DNA from: PHAA01 sp034927445
GTDB lineage: Bacteria; Bacillota; Syntrophomonadia; Syntrophomonadales; Syntrophomonadaceae
Assembly: GCA_034927445.1 (NCBI GenBank)
Contig: JAYFPZ010000016.1
Coordinates: 1-64,000, forward strand
DNA: 64,000 nucleotides
Reading direction: 5' to 3'
Positions 35,058-44,302 of the stretch are shown in pieces. A program made the translations under genes and the position numbers. Numbering within the stretch: position 1 is the first letter of the stretch; the number at the start of each line of letters is the position of its first letter. The notes beneath the pieces were generated by a model that saw only the letters and a list, made by a program, of their open reading frames with translations, did no database searches and had not been told where the DNA came from.

Positions 35058-35470
35058 ATTCTGTCTCCTGAATGATCTCTAAACAGGATATACAGTCCCG
35101 CCACAACCAGCAACAAGGGCCAGCTTTTTGCCCAAACATGCCAGGGAACAATATTTTGGGCCAGGAAAACCAACCCCAGTCCAATCAGTAAAAAACCGGC
35201 ATTACGACGGCGACGCTCTCTCCTGTGCCTGATAAAGTCCTGATCGGTTGGTTCTTTATTTTCTTCCGGCAATTTATCACTGCCCGCCTCGGTTGCTTCA
35301 GGTATTACTATACAACATACGATATAAGCGAAAAAACCAACTCCCCCTGCAAAAATGAACAATACCCAAATTAACCGTACCAATGCCACATCAAGATCAA
35401 AGAACTCAGCCATACCGCCAGCTACCCCGGCTATCATCCGGTTATGTTTGGACCTGCGTAATTGCTCCAA
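35054..35470 (-). CDS. PspC-domain membrane protein
   Basis: The first 60 of 138 residues form a PspC domain: RRSKHNRMIAGVAGGMAEFFDLDVALVRLIWVLFIFAG followed by a second helix. A charged linker follows (about 70-105) and then two more helices near the C terminus. PspC proteins act in envelope stress responses, some as toxins or sensors. It overlaps the next gene by four bases (ATGA), so the two are translationally coupled. Confidence 0.85.
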   Translation of the reverse strand: MEQLRRSKHNRMIAGVAGGMAEFFDLDVALVRLIWVLFIFAGGVGFFAYIVCCIVIPEATEAGSDKLPEENKEPTDQDFIRHRRERRRRNAGFLLIGLGLVFLAQNIVPWHVWAKSWPLLLVVAGLYILFRDHSGDRI

Positions 35471-35650
35471 AGCAATGCCCCCAATCGAGTTTTTAGTATA
35501 TGTAATTGGGAAGATAAAAGGTTAATTATAGCCTTTTTAGTATTCATTTATCTTACTGGTTATTATGCAGAAGCCTCTTGGCTTCTATAAGAATTATTTA
35601 GCCTAAAAAAGTAAAACCTAGAACCAAACAAAAAAACTGGAGGGCTGCAG

Positions 35651-36709
35651 ATGCAAGAAACATATTACGATCCCGGTAAGTTAGAATCGAGATCAATGAG
35701 CACGGTTGATAATGTACAACTTAGTGCTACAGAGATTGCTGCGCTTTGGAACAGTTATATGCAATATACGATGTTTATTTGTGTTTTTAAATATTTCGCT
35801 TTTACCGCCGAGGACGATGACATCCGCCCGATAATGGAGGATGCGGTTGATATATGCCATAAGCGAGTAAAAAAGGTCGAGGAATTGTTTCACCATGAGA
35901 AGATCCCCATCCCCATCGGGTTTTCTGATACTGATGTAAATATGCAAGCCCCCCGCCTTTTTAGCGACCCCTACTGCCTTTATTATATGATAAATGCCAA
36001 TAAAATTGCGGTTGGTATAAACGGGCTGTCTTTCGTAACTTCCGGGAGGGCAGATGTACGTGAATTCTATGAACAATGTGTGAATTCAAGCATCCATTTA
36101 TATAACCATACGATCGATGCCCTGTTGTCCAAAGGTATTTATATCAGACCGCCCCTGGTGACTACCCTGAGGCATGTAGACTTTGTTAAAAACCAGGATT
36201 TTCTGGGCGGGTACATGGGTGAGCGCAGGAGCCTGCTGGCTCAGGAAATATCAGCCCTATTTTATAGTATTATAACCAACAATGTTGGCAAAAGGCTGCT
36301 GATTGGTTTCCGCCAGACCACCAGTTCCGAACAGCTGCGAAGATTCATGGACAGGGGTGTAAAAATGGCGAACCGGTTCATCGAAGCATTCAGTTCCGTA
36401 CTTATTCAGGAAGATGTACCTGACTCCCTGCCGTGGGATTTCATGGTCACCGATTCAACCACTCCGGTTTTTTCAGATAAATTGATGATGTATCACACCA
36501 CCTTAATAACTTCGGCCGGAATATTAAATTTTGCTGCTTCAATGGCAACCAGTCCCCGGCATGATCTTATGACCCACTACGCCAAAGCCATGATGGAGGT
36601 TGCTAATTATCTTGAAGATGGTACCAACATAATGATAGAAAACGGCTGGTACGAAGAACCGCCCAGGACGGTGGACCGGAGGGAATTGATCAACGATATG
36701 CGGCATTGA
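35651..36709 (+). CDS. DUF3231 family protein
   Basis: Soluble helical protein of 352 residues made of two repeats of about 165 residues, each a ferritin-like four-helix bundle pattern (LSATEIAALWNSYMQYTMFICVFKYF in the first; LLAQEISALFYSIITNNVGKRLLIGF in the second). DUF3231 proteins are common in spore-forming Firmicutes and many are spore-associated. No metal-binding site is evident. RBS AACTGGAGGGC precedes the ATG. Confidence 0.85.
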   Translation: MQETYYDPGKLESRSMSTVDNVQLSATEIAALWNSYMQYTMFICVFKYFAFTAEDDDIRPIMEDAVDICHKRVKKVEELFHHEKIPIPIGFSDTDVNMQAPRLFSDPYCLYYMINANKIAVGINGLSFVTSGRADVREFYEQCVNSSIHLYNHTIDALLSKGIYIRPPLVTTLRHVDFVKNQDFLGGYMGERRSLLAQEISALFYSIITNNVGKRLLIGFRQTTSSEQLRRFMDRGVKMANRFIEAFSSVLIQEDVPDSLPWDFMVTDSTTPVFSDKLMMYHTTLITSAGILNFAASMATSPRHDLMTHYAKAMMEVANYLEDGTNIMIENGWYEEPPRTVDRRELINDMRH

Positions 36710-36806
36710 CCCCCGGGGGCTTGCTTATAGCCGCCATTTACGCCATGGATAATATTTTAAAGGTTAAAAATAATAAGCCTGAATTAAAAAATAAGGAGGG
36801 GTTTAT

Positions 36807-37283
36807 TTGAACGCTGCAAGACGTAATTTATTAATATTTATGATCGTATTGACCGGGGTTTGTCTGGTGGCCTCGGGGTGCCGATCGCAAACACCTGCCA
36901 AACCGGAGGCCGGAACCCCCAAAGAGGTAGCCGGCCTGGTTGAAAATGAGGCGGTCAAAGTTGACGGAGTCAGCCAGGCTAAAGCCCTGGTGGCGGACAA
37001 AACCATTTATATCGGCCTGGAGCTGACAGGAAACCAGGATGAGCGGCAGACCAGTGCCATAGAGCAAAGTGTGTTGGACCGCATGACCTATCTGGAGCCG
37101 AACTACAATATAGCGGTTACTTCAGATATGATATTGGTCGGAAAGATTAAAGAGGTAGCCGCAGGTTTTGCCCAGGGTAACAGGTTGTCGAATTACAGCA
37201 ATGAGATAATGCAGCTGGACCAGGGAATTAAATTAAAAAAAGAAGCGGTGGACCCAAATCTGGCCCCGTCTACAGCTCACTGA
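36807..37283 (+). CDS. YhcN/YlaJ-type sporulation lipoprotein
   Basis: Lipoprotein of 158 residues: basic N terminus, hydrophobic stretch LLIFMIVLTGVCLVASGC with the lipobox VASGC, and then a region of YhcN/YlaJ type (VDGVSQAKALVADKTIYIGLELTG). Such proteins sit in the inner spore membrane or forespore. Start is TTG 36807 after ATAAGGAGGGG. It lies 97 bases after the DUF3231 gene and may form a spore-related unit with it. Confidence 0.82.
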   Translation: MNAARRNLLIFMIVLTGVCLVASGCRSQTPAKPEAGTPKEVAGLVENEAVKVDGVSQAKALVADKTIYIGLELTGNQDERQTSAIEQSVLDRMTYLEPNYNIAVTSDMILVGKIKEVAAGFAQGNRLSNYSNEIMQLDQGIKLKKEAVDPNLAPSTAH

Positions 37284-37298
37284 TAAATAAACGCTAGC

Positions 37299-37328
37299 CC
37301 AATAAGCCCTGTAATCAGGGCTTATTGG
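37299..37328 (+). terminator. Terminator after the spore lipoprotein gene
   Basis: CCAATAAGCCCTG-TAAT-CAGGGCTTATTGG, a perfect 13-bp stem. The T run is weak. Confidence 0.7.
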
Positions 37329-37407
37329 TGCTAAAAGACTAATTGTCTCCACGCCTTTGGCGTCAGCCTCCTGGTTTCAAATTTTTAACCCCTTCATCCG
37401 CATAACT

Positions 37408-38019
37408 TCAATCCGGTAAAGCCGAACTGGCTTCGCGATGCAAAAAATCAATTCCGTTTTGGATCATACCTTCAGCCACCTGAGAAAGCTCCCGGGGAGA
37501 CACCTTCATTCCCGTTTCTATCCATGTCTGCAGCAGGCCGATACATCCGGATACGGTATAGGCGGCAAAGTATTGATAGTGTTGGAGTGCATTTTCCGGG
37601 AAGCTTTCCATCAGGGAACAAAAGCATTTTTCTTCAACCAGCTTCTTGAGCTTGTCTACAAAAGCCATGTCCCCATGAGGACTCAGGAGCATCTTGCAAA
37701 AGGTTTGATTATCGGCAATGTACTGAAATATCTCGCAAATATATGGCTGAGCCGACTCTTTGAGTAATGCCGCCGGGAATTTATTGGATATGTCTTCCAA
37801 ATCATTGAGCATCTCGGTCTCGATCTGGGCCAGCATATCATAGATGTCCCGGTAGTGCAGGTAAAACGTACCGCGGTTAACATCGGCCAGATCCACCAAT
37901 TCCTTTATGGTGATATTGTTTATATTCTTTTTTAAAAGCAGGATGGCCAGACTTTCCTTCAGGACTTTCTTGGTTTTTCTTATCCGGCGGTCAGCTGAAT
38001 TGTTTTTGCGCATATCCAT
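37408..38019 (-). CDS. TetR/AcrR-family transcriptional regulator
   Basis: The product (203 residues) has an N-terminal TetR helix-turn-helix at about residues 10-57 (KKNINNITIKELVDLADVNRGTFYLHYRDIYDML). The C-terminal region matches the TetR_C group found with YhgE/MMPL-type exporters. ATG at 38019 (minus) follows GAGGAGCAAAATATT; the open frame upstream lacks a ribosome site. It is divergent from the MMPL exporter gene and is probably its repressor. Confidence 0.88.
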   Translation of the reverse strand: MDMRKNNSADRRIRKTKKVLKESLAILLLKKNINNITIKELVDLADVNRGTFYLHYRDIYDMLAQIETEMLNDLEDISNKFPAALLKESAQPYICEIFQYIADNQTFCKMLLSPHGDMAFVDKLKKLVEEKCFCSLMESFPENALQHYQYFAAYTVSGCIGLLQTWIETGMKVSPRELSQVAEGMIQNGIDFLHREASSALPD

Positions 38020-38142
38020 AATATTTTGCTCCTCATGTTTAATAACGAACAGATCCCCGGGGAAATTGTTCAATAATATGCAAATGTTCTCAAGATTGAT
38101 GGTTGCACAATCTCTTACTACAAATATAATTGAATTTGTGGA

Positions 38143-38184
38143 TATAATCAACACGTGTACAGTAATAAATTGATGTTGATTATA
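38143..38184. promoter_or_regulatory. Inverted repeat in the tetR-MMPL divergent promoter
   Basis: TATAATCAAC (38143-38152) and GTTGATTATA (38175-38184) are exact reverse complements 32 bases apart, with a further ACACGTGT palindrome between them. This is a likely operator for the TetR protein, overlapping the promoters of both divergent genes. Confidence 0.5.
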
Positions 38185-38220
38185 ATAAAATTAATTAAAA
38201 GATTAAGCAGGTAATTATTG

Positions 38221-40425
38221 ATGTGGAAGCCTAAACTTAAGTCGAAAAAAGGACACCAGAATATATACCGGGGAAAATCAATCGTAGATTTTATCGTGCG
38301 TCGCAGTAAATTAATCGAAAAAATATTTATGGTGATTTTCCTGGTTAGTGCCCTATGTGTCCCGTTTGTTCAAGTAAATTATGATCTGAGTAAATACCTG
38401 CCGGGTGACATGCCGTCCAAAATCGGCATTGACCTTATGGAGAAGGAATTCGGCTACCCCGGCACCGCCCGGGTCATGCTCAGTCCGGTCTCGATCTACG
38501 AAGCCAAGACCTACAAAGACAGGATTGAAAATATCCCCGGGGTCGATATGGTGGTGTGGGCGGATTCGAAAACCGATGTCAATCAGTCCAATCTTTTCAT
38601 TCCTTATGAAGAGATCGAAGATTATTACCAGGATGGTTATGCGGTGATGGATGTCACCTTTACCGGCAACAACTCCGCCGACAGTACCCGCTCGGCGCTT
38701 GCGCAAATGCAGGCGATGCTGGGGGATAAGGGGTCTTTCAGCGGGCCGGCGGTTCAGGAAAAATTCCTGAACGAAGTCATTACCAAAGAGATGCTCTACA
38801 TAATGATATTTGGCATAGTGGTTATCCTGGGAATTCTTACCCTGGCCACCAACTCCTGGTTTGAACCCGTGCTTTTTCTGGCCGTTATTCTTATCTCGAT
38901 CGTGATCAATATGGGCAGCAACATAATATTCGGCAGCATTTCCTCAATGACCTTGAGTGTTGCGGCCGTATTGCAGCTGGCCATTGCCATGGATTACACC
39001 ATAATCCTTCTGGACAATTTCACCAAGCAAAGAAAGTATCAGCTTCCGGTTGAGGAAGCCCTGGCCAACGCCATCAGGGCCAGTATAACCCCGGTAGCGT
39101 CAGCCGGGGCCGCGGCCATGGTCGGTTTTTTGGCTCTGGTGCTGATGCGTTACAGCATAGGCAAGGATATCGGCCTGGTGCTGGCCAAAGGTATTGCCAT
39201 CAGTCTGGTTACGGTAATGCTCCTGACCCCGGCCTTTATCCTGCGCTGGTACAAAATAGTTGAAAAGACCGAACATAAACCGCTGGTTCCGGCGTTTGAC
39301 CGAGTCGCTCAGAAAATCTACCGGTTCCGTTGGGTCATACTCACCCTTCTGCTTCTGATAGCCGTTCCGGCTTATGTGGGTAAGGATATGACCTCCTTTA
39401 CCTATGGCAATGAAGCCATGGGTTTATCCAAGGGAACTGTGGTTTATAACGATGAGCAAAAGATCAACTCCGTGTTCGGCCGGAACAATTTAGTTTTGGC
39501 GATTGTCCCCAATGTATCAATGGTCTCCGAAAAGCAGTTATCGGATGAATTGGAAAATCTGACTTATGTAAAATATGTCACCTCCCTGGCCAATACTTTG
39601 CCTGACGGGGTTATTGAAAGCGCTATACCGGAAAGTGATAGAAGCAAGCTGCACACCGATAATTATGCCCGCCTCCTGATACCCGTTAAGACCGCCAGCG
39701 AAAGCGATCTGTCCTTCAGCAGCGTTGATGAAATTTCAAAAATAGTAAAAAAATATTATCCCGACAACTCCTACATAATCGGCGTCACCCCCTCCACCAT
39801 GGATATTAAGACCGTAATCGTGGACGATTGGAAGCGGATCGATAAACTGTCACTGATGGGGGTAGCGCTGGCAATCATGCTGGCCTTCCGTTCCCTGGCC
39901 CTGCCGGTGGTGTTGATGATCCCCATTCAGATGGCGGTGTTCGTTAATATGCTGGTTCCTTATCTGGAGGGGGAGCAAATCATGTTTATGGGTTATGTGA
40001 TCGTCAGCTGTCTGCAGTTGGGAGCAACCATAGATTATTCCATTGTCATGACCTACCATTACCTGGAGCAGCGCAAGCGAACCAACAAGGTGGCCGCTTC
40101 CATAAAAGCCACCGCGGATAGTATGCTGCCCATTCTGACCTCGGGCCTTATTTTGGCAGTGGCCGGCTACGGCGTCGGCTTTTTATCAAGTGTTACGGCT
40201 ATAGCCGATTTGGGCGTTATGGTGGGAAGAGGGGCGTTATTAAGCATGTTCATGGTTATTGCCTTGCTGCCCAATCTGTTTATCTGGTCAGACCGGCTGA
40301 TAATCAAAGGTATCAACCGGGCTTCATTAACCCGTAAATTATTAAAACGTAAAGGCAGCAAGGTTACTGAGGTTGAATTAAAGGAGGAGCCTGAAAATGA
40401 AAATGTGGCCCAGAATTTTAATTAA
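38221..40425 (+). CDS. MMPL/RND-family exporter
   Basis: Inner-membrane RND-type transporter of 734 residues. It has two similar halves, each with one helix, a large extracytoplasmic domain and five helices. The first helix block is at about residues 190-320 (YIMIFGIVVILGILTLA, AIAMDYTIILLDNF) and the second at about 545-690 (LGATIDYSIVMTYHYL). The paired A-M-D-Y and T-I-D-Y motifs in the fourth helices are the proton-relay sites of MMPL proteins. It overlaps the next gene by 29 bases. Likely exports a lipid or hydrophobic compound. Confidence 0.9.
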   Translation: MWKPKLKSKKGHQNIYRGKSIVDFIVRRSKLIEKIFMVIFLVSALCVPFVQVNYDLSKYLPGDMPSKIGIDLMEKEFGYPGTARVMLSPVSIYEAKTYKDRIENIPGVDMVVWADSKTDVNQSNLFIPYEEIEDYYQDGYAVMDVTFTGNNSADSTRSALAQMQAMLGDKGSFSGPAVQEKFLNEVITKEMLYIMIFGIVVILGILTLATNSWFEPVLFLAVILISIVINMGSNIIFGSISSMTLSVAAVLQLAIAMDYTIILLDNFTKQRKYQLPVEEALANAIRASITPVASAGAAAMVGFLALVLMRYSIGKDIGLVLAKGIAISLVTVMLLTPAFILRWYKIVEKTEHKPLVPAFDRVAQKIYRFRWVILTLLLLIAVPAYVGKDMTSFTYGNEAMGLSKGTVVYNDEQKINSVFGRNNLVLAIVPNVSMVSEKQLSDELENLTYVKYVTSLANTLPDGVIESAIPESDRSKLHTDNYARLLIPVKTASESDLSFSSVDEISKIVKKYYPDNSYIIGVTPSTMDIKTVIVDDWKRIDKLSLMGVALAIMLAFRSLALPVVLMIPIQMAVFVNMLVPYLEGEQIMFMGYVIVSCLQLGATIDYSIVMTYHYLEQRKRTNKVAASIKATADSMLPILTSGLILAVAGYGVGFLSSVTAIADLGVMVGRGALLSMFMVIALLPNLFIWSDRLIIKGINRASLTRKLLKRKGSKVTEVELKEEPENENVAQNFN

Positions 40426-42292
40426 GATCGCTAAACGCAAAAAAGTAATCACCGGATTGCTGACGGGGGTGCTGGCCTTTGCCCTGTTATTGCCCTACGG
40501 TCCGGCCTATGCCGGCCCTCCCTCCGTTACCGCCGATGAAGCGGTTTATGCCAATATGGATTATTACGGCAGTATTGAGGATGTCAGTGTGGTCAAGAGC
40601 TGCAGTTTAAACGGGGTTACCCAGTTTCAAGACTATGGCGATTATGAAGCGGTGACCAACATGTCTACCTATGATCAGCCGGTGGTAACGCCTGACGGCG
40701 TCCAGTGGAATCTGGGCTCATCGTCCGGTATGTCAAGGTTCTATTATAACTGCAAGGTGAGAACTGATACCATAATTCTGCCCTGGAAGATTGATGTTGC
40801 TTATAAATTAAACGGTGTACCCTGCGAAGCTGAAAAACTGGCGGGAGCTTCCGGGCTGGTCGAGATTAATATTAAAGTTGAACCCAATGACGCGGCCAAA
40901 CCTTATTATAAGAATAATATGCTGCTGCAAGTGGCTACCTATATCAATACCGAAAAAGCCTACAGCCTTGACGCCCCCGGCTCCCAACTGCAGGCCGTCG
41001 GGACGTACAAAGCGGTGCTTTTCGCGGCACTCCCCGGGGAGTCTGATACCTATACCATACGCATCGGGACCGATAGTTTTGAGACCAAGGGCATCACCAT
41101 GATGATGGTCCCCGGAACCCTGAAGCAAATGGAGGAAATAAAAAATCTTAAGGAAGCCAAGGATACTCTACAGGACTCCTACGACGCCATTTATTTAAGC
41201 CTGAATGATGTCCTTGATACCATGGACAGCATGAACTCCGGGCTCAATGATTTGAAAACCGGAGTGGTGGGAACTGAGGACGCGCGCAGCACCTTCAGCG
41301 CCGGCAAAGATCAGATGTATAAATACGGGGACACCGCTCTGGAGGATATCGGGGCCGCCAACCAGCAACTGCAGAAGATGATTCCCTACTTTAAAACCGG
41401 TCAGAAAATGACCCGGGACATTAACCGCAAAATAGGAAAAATAGTAGACACCATGGAAGAAATGCAGGACCCCCTGGCCGAAGCCAGTGGTTCCCTGGAT
41501 ACGACGGAACAGGACCTGGAATCCCTGCGCAGTATGATGGACACCCTCAACGGCCAGATCGAAAGTACTTTGAACGATCTGGGTGAAGTAGCCTACATGG
41601 GCCTGGCTACTCCCTATGAGGCAACTCAGTTGCAGGGTGAAGCTGGAATGGCTGCGACCCTGGCCCAAAATTCAGCCAACATCGACTCCCTGTTAGCTGA
41701 AACCTCCGCCCTGGCAGAATCGACCAGTGAGATTTTAAGCCTTACCCAGAAGCTCATTAATAGGACTGCAAGCCTTAATAATACGCTCGACTCATATAAT
41801 GATGATCTGATTGATCTGCTGGGCGACTGCCAGATTCTCACCAAACTCATGAATAACAGCATTGACAGCTCACTTACATTTTTAGAATATTCAAAAAGCC
41901 TGCTGCAATTAAGCGGCGACAAGCTGGATAATGCTACGGCGTCCTCCCTCCAGGGTTTGACCGACCTGCTGGATAAAAGCATAATCGGACTGGGCAGTAT
42001 ACCCACCATGCGCAGCGCCAACAATACCATTAAAATGACCCTGGATCGGGAATTTGACAAATTCGAAGAGGAGAACCGGTTCCTGAACCTTGACGCCAAG
42101 GCAGGCCTTATCTCATTTACCTCAGATAAGAATCCGCCTCCCACCAGTATTCAGATAATCCTCCGGACCCAGGAAATAAGTTTGGATTCTGATAATTCGG
42201 GCCAATCGGATCTGGAAACCGGCAGAGCGAATATTGGATTCATCGGCCGAATCAAAGACCTGCTGAGGAAAATCGTGGAGATCATAAAATAA
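40397..42292 (+). CDS. Secreted coiled-coil protein, partner of the MMPL exporter
   Basis: The product (631 residues) has a signal peptide (KKVITGLLTGVLAFALLLPYGPAYA, cleavage near residue 33), a beta-rich N-terminal region to about residue 240, and then long heptad-like helices with repeated LNDVLDTMDSMNSGLNDL and SLDTTEQDLESLRSMMDTL patterns to about residue 580. There is no C-terminal membrane helix. The layout resembles the extracellular part of YhgE/Pip proteins. The start lies inside the exporter gene after AAAGGAGG, so the two are coupled and probably form one export complex. Confidence 0.8.
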   Translation: MKMWPRILIKIAKRKKVITGLLTGVLAFALLLPYGPAYAGPPSVTADEAVYANMDYYGSIEDVSVVKSCSLNGVTQFQDYGDYEAVTNMSTYDQPVVTPDGVQWNLGSSSGMSRFYYNCKVRTDTIILPWKIDVAYKLNGVPCEAEKLAGASGLVEINIKVEPNDAAKPYYKNNMLLQVATYINTEKAYSLDAPGSQLQAVGTYKAVLFAALPGESDTYTIRIGTDSFETKGITMMMVPGTLKQMEEIKNLKEAKDTLQDSYDAIYLSLNDVLDTMDSMNSGLNDLKTGVVGTEDARSTFSAGKDQMYKYGDTALEDIGAANQQLQKMIPYFKTGQKMTRDINRKIGKIVDTMEEMQDPLAEASGSLDTTEQDLESLRSMMDTLNGQIESTLNDLGEVAYMGLATPYEATQLQGEAGMAATLAQNSANIDSLLAETSALAESTSEILSLTQKLINRTASLNNTLDSYNDDLIDLLGDCQILTKLMNNSIDSSLTFLEYSKSLLQLSGDKLDNATASSLQGLTDLLDKSIIGLGSIPTMRSANNTIKMTLDREFDKFEEENRFLNLDAKAGLISFTSDKNPPPTSIQIILRTQEISLDSDNSGQSDLETGRANIGFIGRIKDLLRKIVEIIK

Positions 42293-42324
42293 CGGCATTT
42301 AAAATCATAAAATAATTGCTAATC

Positions 42325-42357
42325 AGGGGGGCCTTCCACCTCCCCCCCTTGTTTTTG
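42325..42357 (+). terminator. Terminator of the MMPL operon
   Basis: AGGGGGG pairs with CCCCCCT across an eight-base loop, followed by TTGTTTTTG. Confidence 0.8.
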
Positions 42358-42485
42358 CGTTGTATTTTCCGCTCCTATTATTACCGGATTATAAGACGAT
42401 GAATTGCAATCTGTTATAACTTGAATTTTATGTTATTATAAATTCTGTAAAGCCAACCTTAATTATTAATTGGGACGTGTTGCTT

Positions 42486-42707
42486 ATGAATAACCCGACT
42501 TTATTAGGTTGCATGCTTGGTACCATGTTTCTTTCCGGAGTAGTACTAGGTTATTTATTGCTGCACCCTAAATTCAGGTGCAGAGATGGATGGCCCCATA
42601 CGACCAAAAAGGTGGCGGCCTATATATTTATGATCTCGGCCGCCTATTTGGTTGTCGTTGGCCTGGGATCCTGGTTTTATTCCATATATCATTTGATTAT
42701 GGGGTAA
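42486..42707 (+). CDS. Small two-helix membrane protein
   Basis: A 73-residue hydrophobic protein with helices at about residues 5-25 (LLGCMLGTMFLSGVVLGYLLL) and 43-65 (VAAYIFMISAAYLVVVGLGSWF), joined by a basic loop. I do not recognise it. ATG 42486 has only a weak ribosome site (GGGACG); a GTG at 42477 is in frame. Hydrophobic pattern and codon use are the only support. Confidence 0.5.
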   Translation: MNNPTLLGCMLGTMFLSGVVLGYLLLHPKFRCRDGWPHTTKKVAAYIFMISAAYLVVVGLGSWFYSIYHLIMG

Positions 42708-42804
42708 CATTTTCACAATTCCTGGCGATAAGGCTGTTATCCGGATAATCCTCAAGAGGAGGGATTATTACTGCATGAAGCACTGGAAGCAGAAAATAGG
42801 GCCT

Positions 42805-43668
42805 CTAGCCATGGCAGGTTTGCCTGCCTGGCAATTTAACCTGAGTTTCGGCGGCTGATATTGCCAGCCCCAAGTCATAGCACATTTCCAGGATATGCGT
42901 GCAGCCTGAACAGCCTCCCACAAAATTCGCAATTTCTTTTTTCTGCATTTCTGCAAGATTCTTGCCAATTAGACGGGGGAGCAGCTCCAATCCCAGGCGG
43001 CATCCATCGTAAGGACTGCGCAGCAGCCTGCCGGTAATATCGGTTACTTCGCCGCGGGGTGAAAAAGATACGGATAAAAGCAGTTCGTGATGGGCATCTA
43101 TAAAGCCGGCTGATGCCGATAGGCTGCCATTAGGGTTTGAGAAAATATGATAACTTTTTTGCCGGCGAAATGATGACTTTTTTCTTGAAGACGCAGCTTG
43201 TTTTTCCAACTGTTCCAGTATTATCGCTCTGACTCGCTCGTGGCTGCTGAAGCGAATACAGGAACCTATGAAGAAGTCGGACCATTGGGCGATGGATTCC
43301 TCGAAAGCATTAGGATCAATATTTCTCTGAATGAAATCATGGGACTGGATAACTCCCCTTATGCCCTCAGCTACCAATTCCACCAGAATCCTTCTCAGAT
43401 CCGGAGGAAGGGCCTGCTGAAACAGCCGGCTGGAGTAAGAGAGTACTCCGATCCCTTCAAGTTCAGGAATATCGCCGTATCTGTAAACTGATTCCGATGG
43501 TGCCCGATATACTTCCCAACCGGCATCTGCTATTTTCTGTGTCTGAGCATCCATCTTTAGGTAAACGATTGCTTCATAATTAGTACTCATTAAACTGCTG
43601 GCAACCAGTAATTCATCGTTATAATGATCTACTGAACAAGCCCAGGCCGACTGGCTTTTAGAAATCAT
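42805..43668 (-). CDS. DUF2889-like protein
   Basis: The product (287 residues) has no signal or membrane helix. The C-terminal third resembles DUF2889: ITGRLLRSPYDGCRLGLELLPRLIGKNL and VGGCSGCTHILEMCYDLGLAI, with a CSGCTH cysteine-histidine cluster near residue 256. The N-terminal half (SDHYNDELLVASSLMSTNYEAIVYLKMD) is of the same general kind as proteins found with this domain. ATG 43668 (minus) follows GGGAGG; an upstream GTG is in frame. The function is unknown. Confidence 0.7.
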   Translation of the reverse strand: MISKSQSAWACSVDHYNDELLVASSLMSTNYEAIVYLKMDAQTQKIADAGWEVYRAPSESVYRYGDIPELEGIGVLSYSSRLFQQALPPDLRRILVELVAEGIRGVIQSHDFIQRNIDPNAFEESIAQWSDFFIGSCIRFSSHERVRAIILEQLEKQAASSRKKSSFRRQKSYHIFSNPNGSLSASAGFIDAHHELLLSVSFSPRGEVTDITGRLLRSPYDGCRLGLELLPRLIGKNLAEMQKKEIANFVGGCSGCTHILEMCYDLGLAISAAETQVKLPGRQTCHG

Positions 43669-43833
43669 TTTACGGCAACCTCCCACCGCTCTATGTATTC
43701 TGGGAAAGGTAATAACAATCCCATATCGTTTTATTATAATTAATTTTTACTATTGTCTCCACCTAAATAATTTCTGATCCGCAAATTGGGGATCAGAGCC
43801 CACCCCCGCACCTATGCTAATGGCCGGCTCAAT

Positions 43834-43856
43834 AAAAAAGAGGGCTAAAACCCTCC
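43834..43856 (-). terminator. Terminator of the copper-amine-oxidase-N-like gene
   Basis: On the minus strand GAGGG-TTTTAG-CCCTC is followed by TTTTTTAT. Confidence 0.65.
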
Positions 43857-43918
43857 CTTTATCAGATGCAATGTGTTATATTGCCCATTTGAGCGCTTGC
43901 TCTTTACTTTATCTTTCG

Positions 43919-44302
43919 CTACTGGTACGTAACCTTAACCTCCTGCGTGGAGGGATTCCAATCAACTTGACAGCCTAATTCCACGGCAATGAAATGGAGG
44001 GGAAGCATAGTGCGTCCCGGAGGTATTGCTACCGGTTTTACGTTGGGGTTGTTAGGATCAATGGCTTTGGGAACCCCGTCTACGATGGCAGTGTTATTAT
44101 TGATAAACAGGATAATCGTTTTGCTGCCCATAGCCACAGTTACCTTTTGCTCATCACCGTTCCATGCTACCTTAGCTCCCAGGGGTTGAGCCACATAGTG
44201 AATAGGCAGAAGCGTACGGTTTTCCAGGACCTGAGGAACCGTATCCATGGTTCGAATCTCATTGCCAACATAATAATCGCTGCTGCCTATATAGAAACGC
44301 AT
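43919..44302 (-). CDS. Copper amine oxidase N-terminal-like (stalk) domain protein
   Basis: The 127 residues form one CuAO_N1-type domain: MRFYIGSSDYYVGNEIRTMDTVPQVLENRTLLPIHYVAQ, ending RTMLPLHFIAVELGCQVDWNPSTQEVKVTYQ. In Firmicutes this domain is normally the end of secreted surface proteins. This reading frame has no signal peptide and starts in the stop codon of the gene before it (TAATG). It is most likely the C-terminal domain of that protein, separated by a single-base frameshift in a C6 tract (44317-44322). Confidence 0.8.
   Translation of the reverse strand: MRFYIGSSDYYVGNEIRTMDTVPQVLENRTLLPIHYVAQPLGAKVAWNGDEQKVTVAMGSKTIILFINNNTAIVDGVPKAIDPNNPNVKPVAIPPGRTMLPLHFIAVELGCQVDWNPSTQEVKVTYQ

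Noticed and set aside
37990..38154. N-terminal extension of the TetR regulator to 38154
   Set aside because: The ribosome site GAGGAG lies directly before the ATG at 38019, and the extension would run over the divergent operator region.
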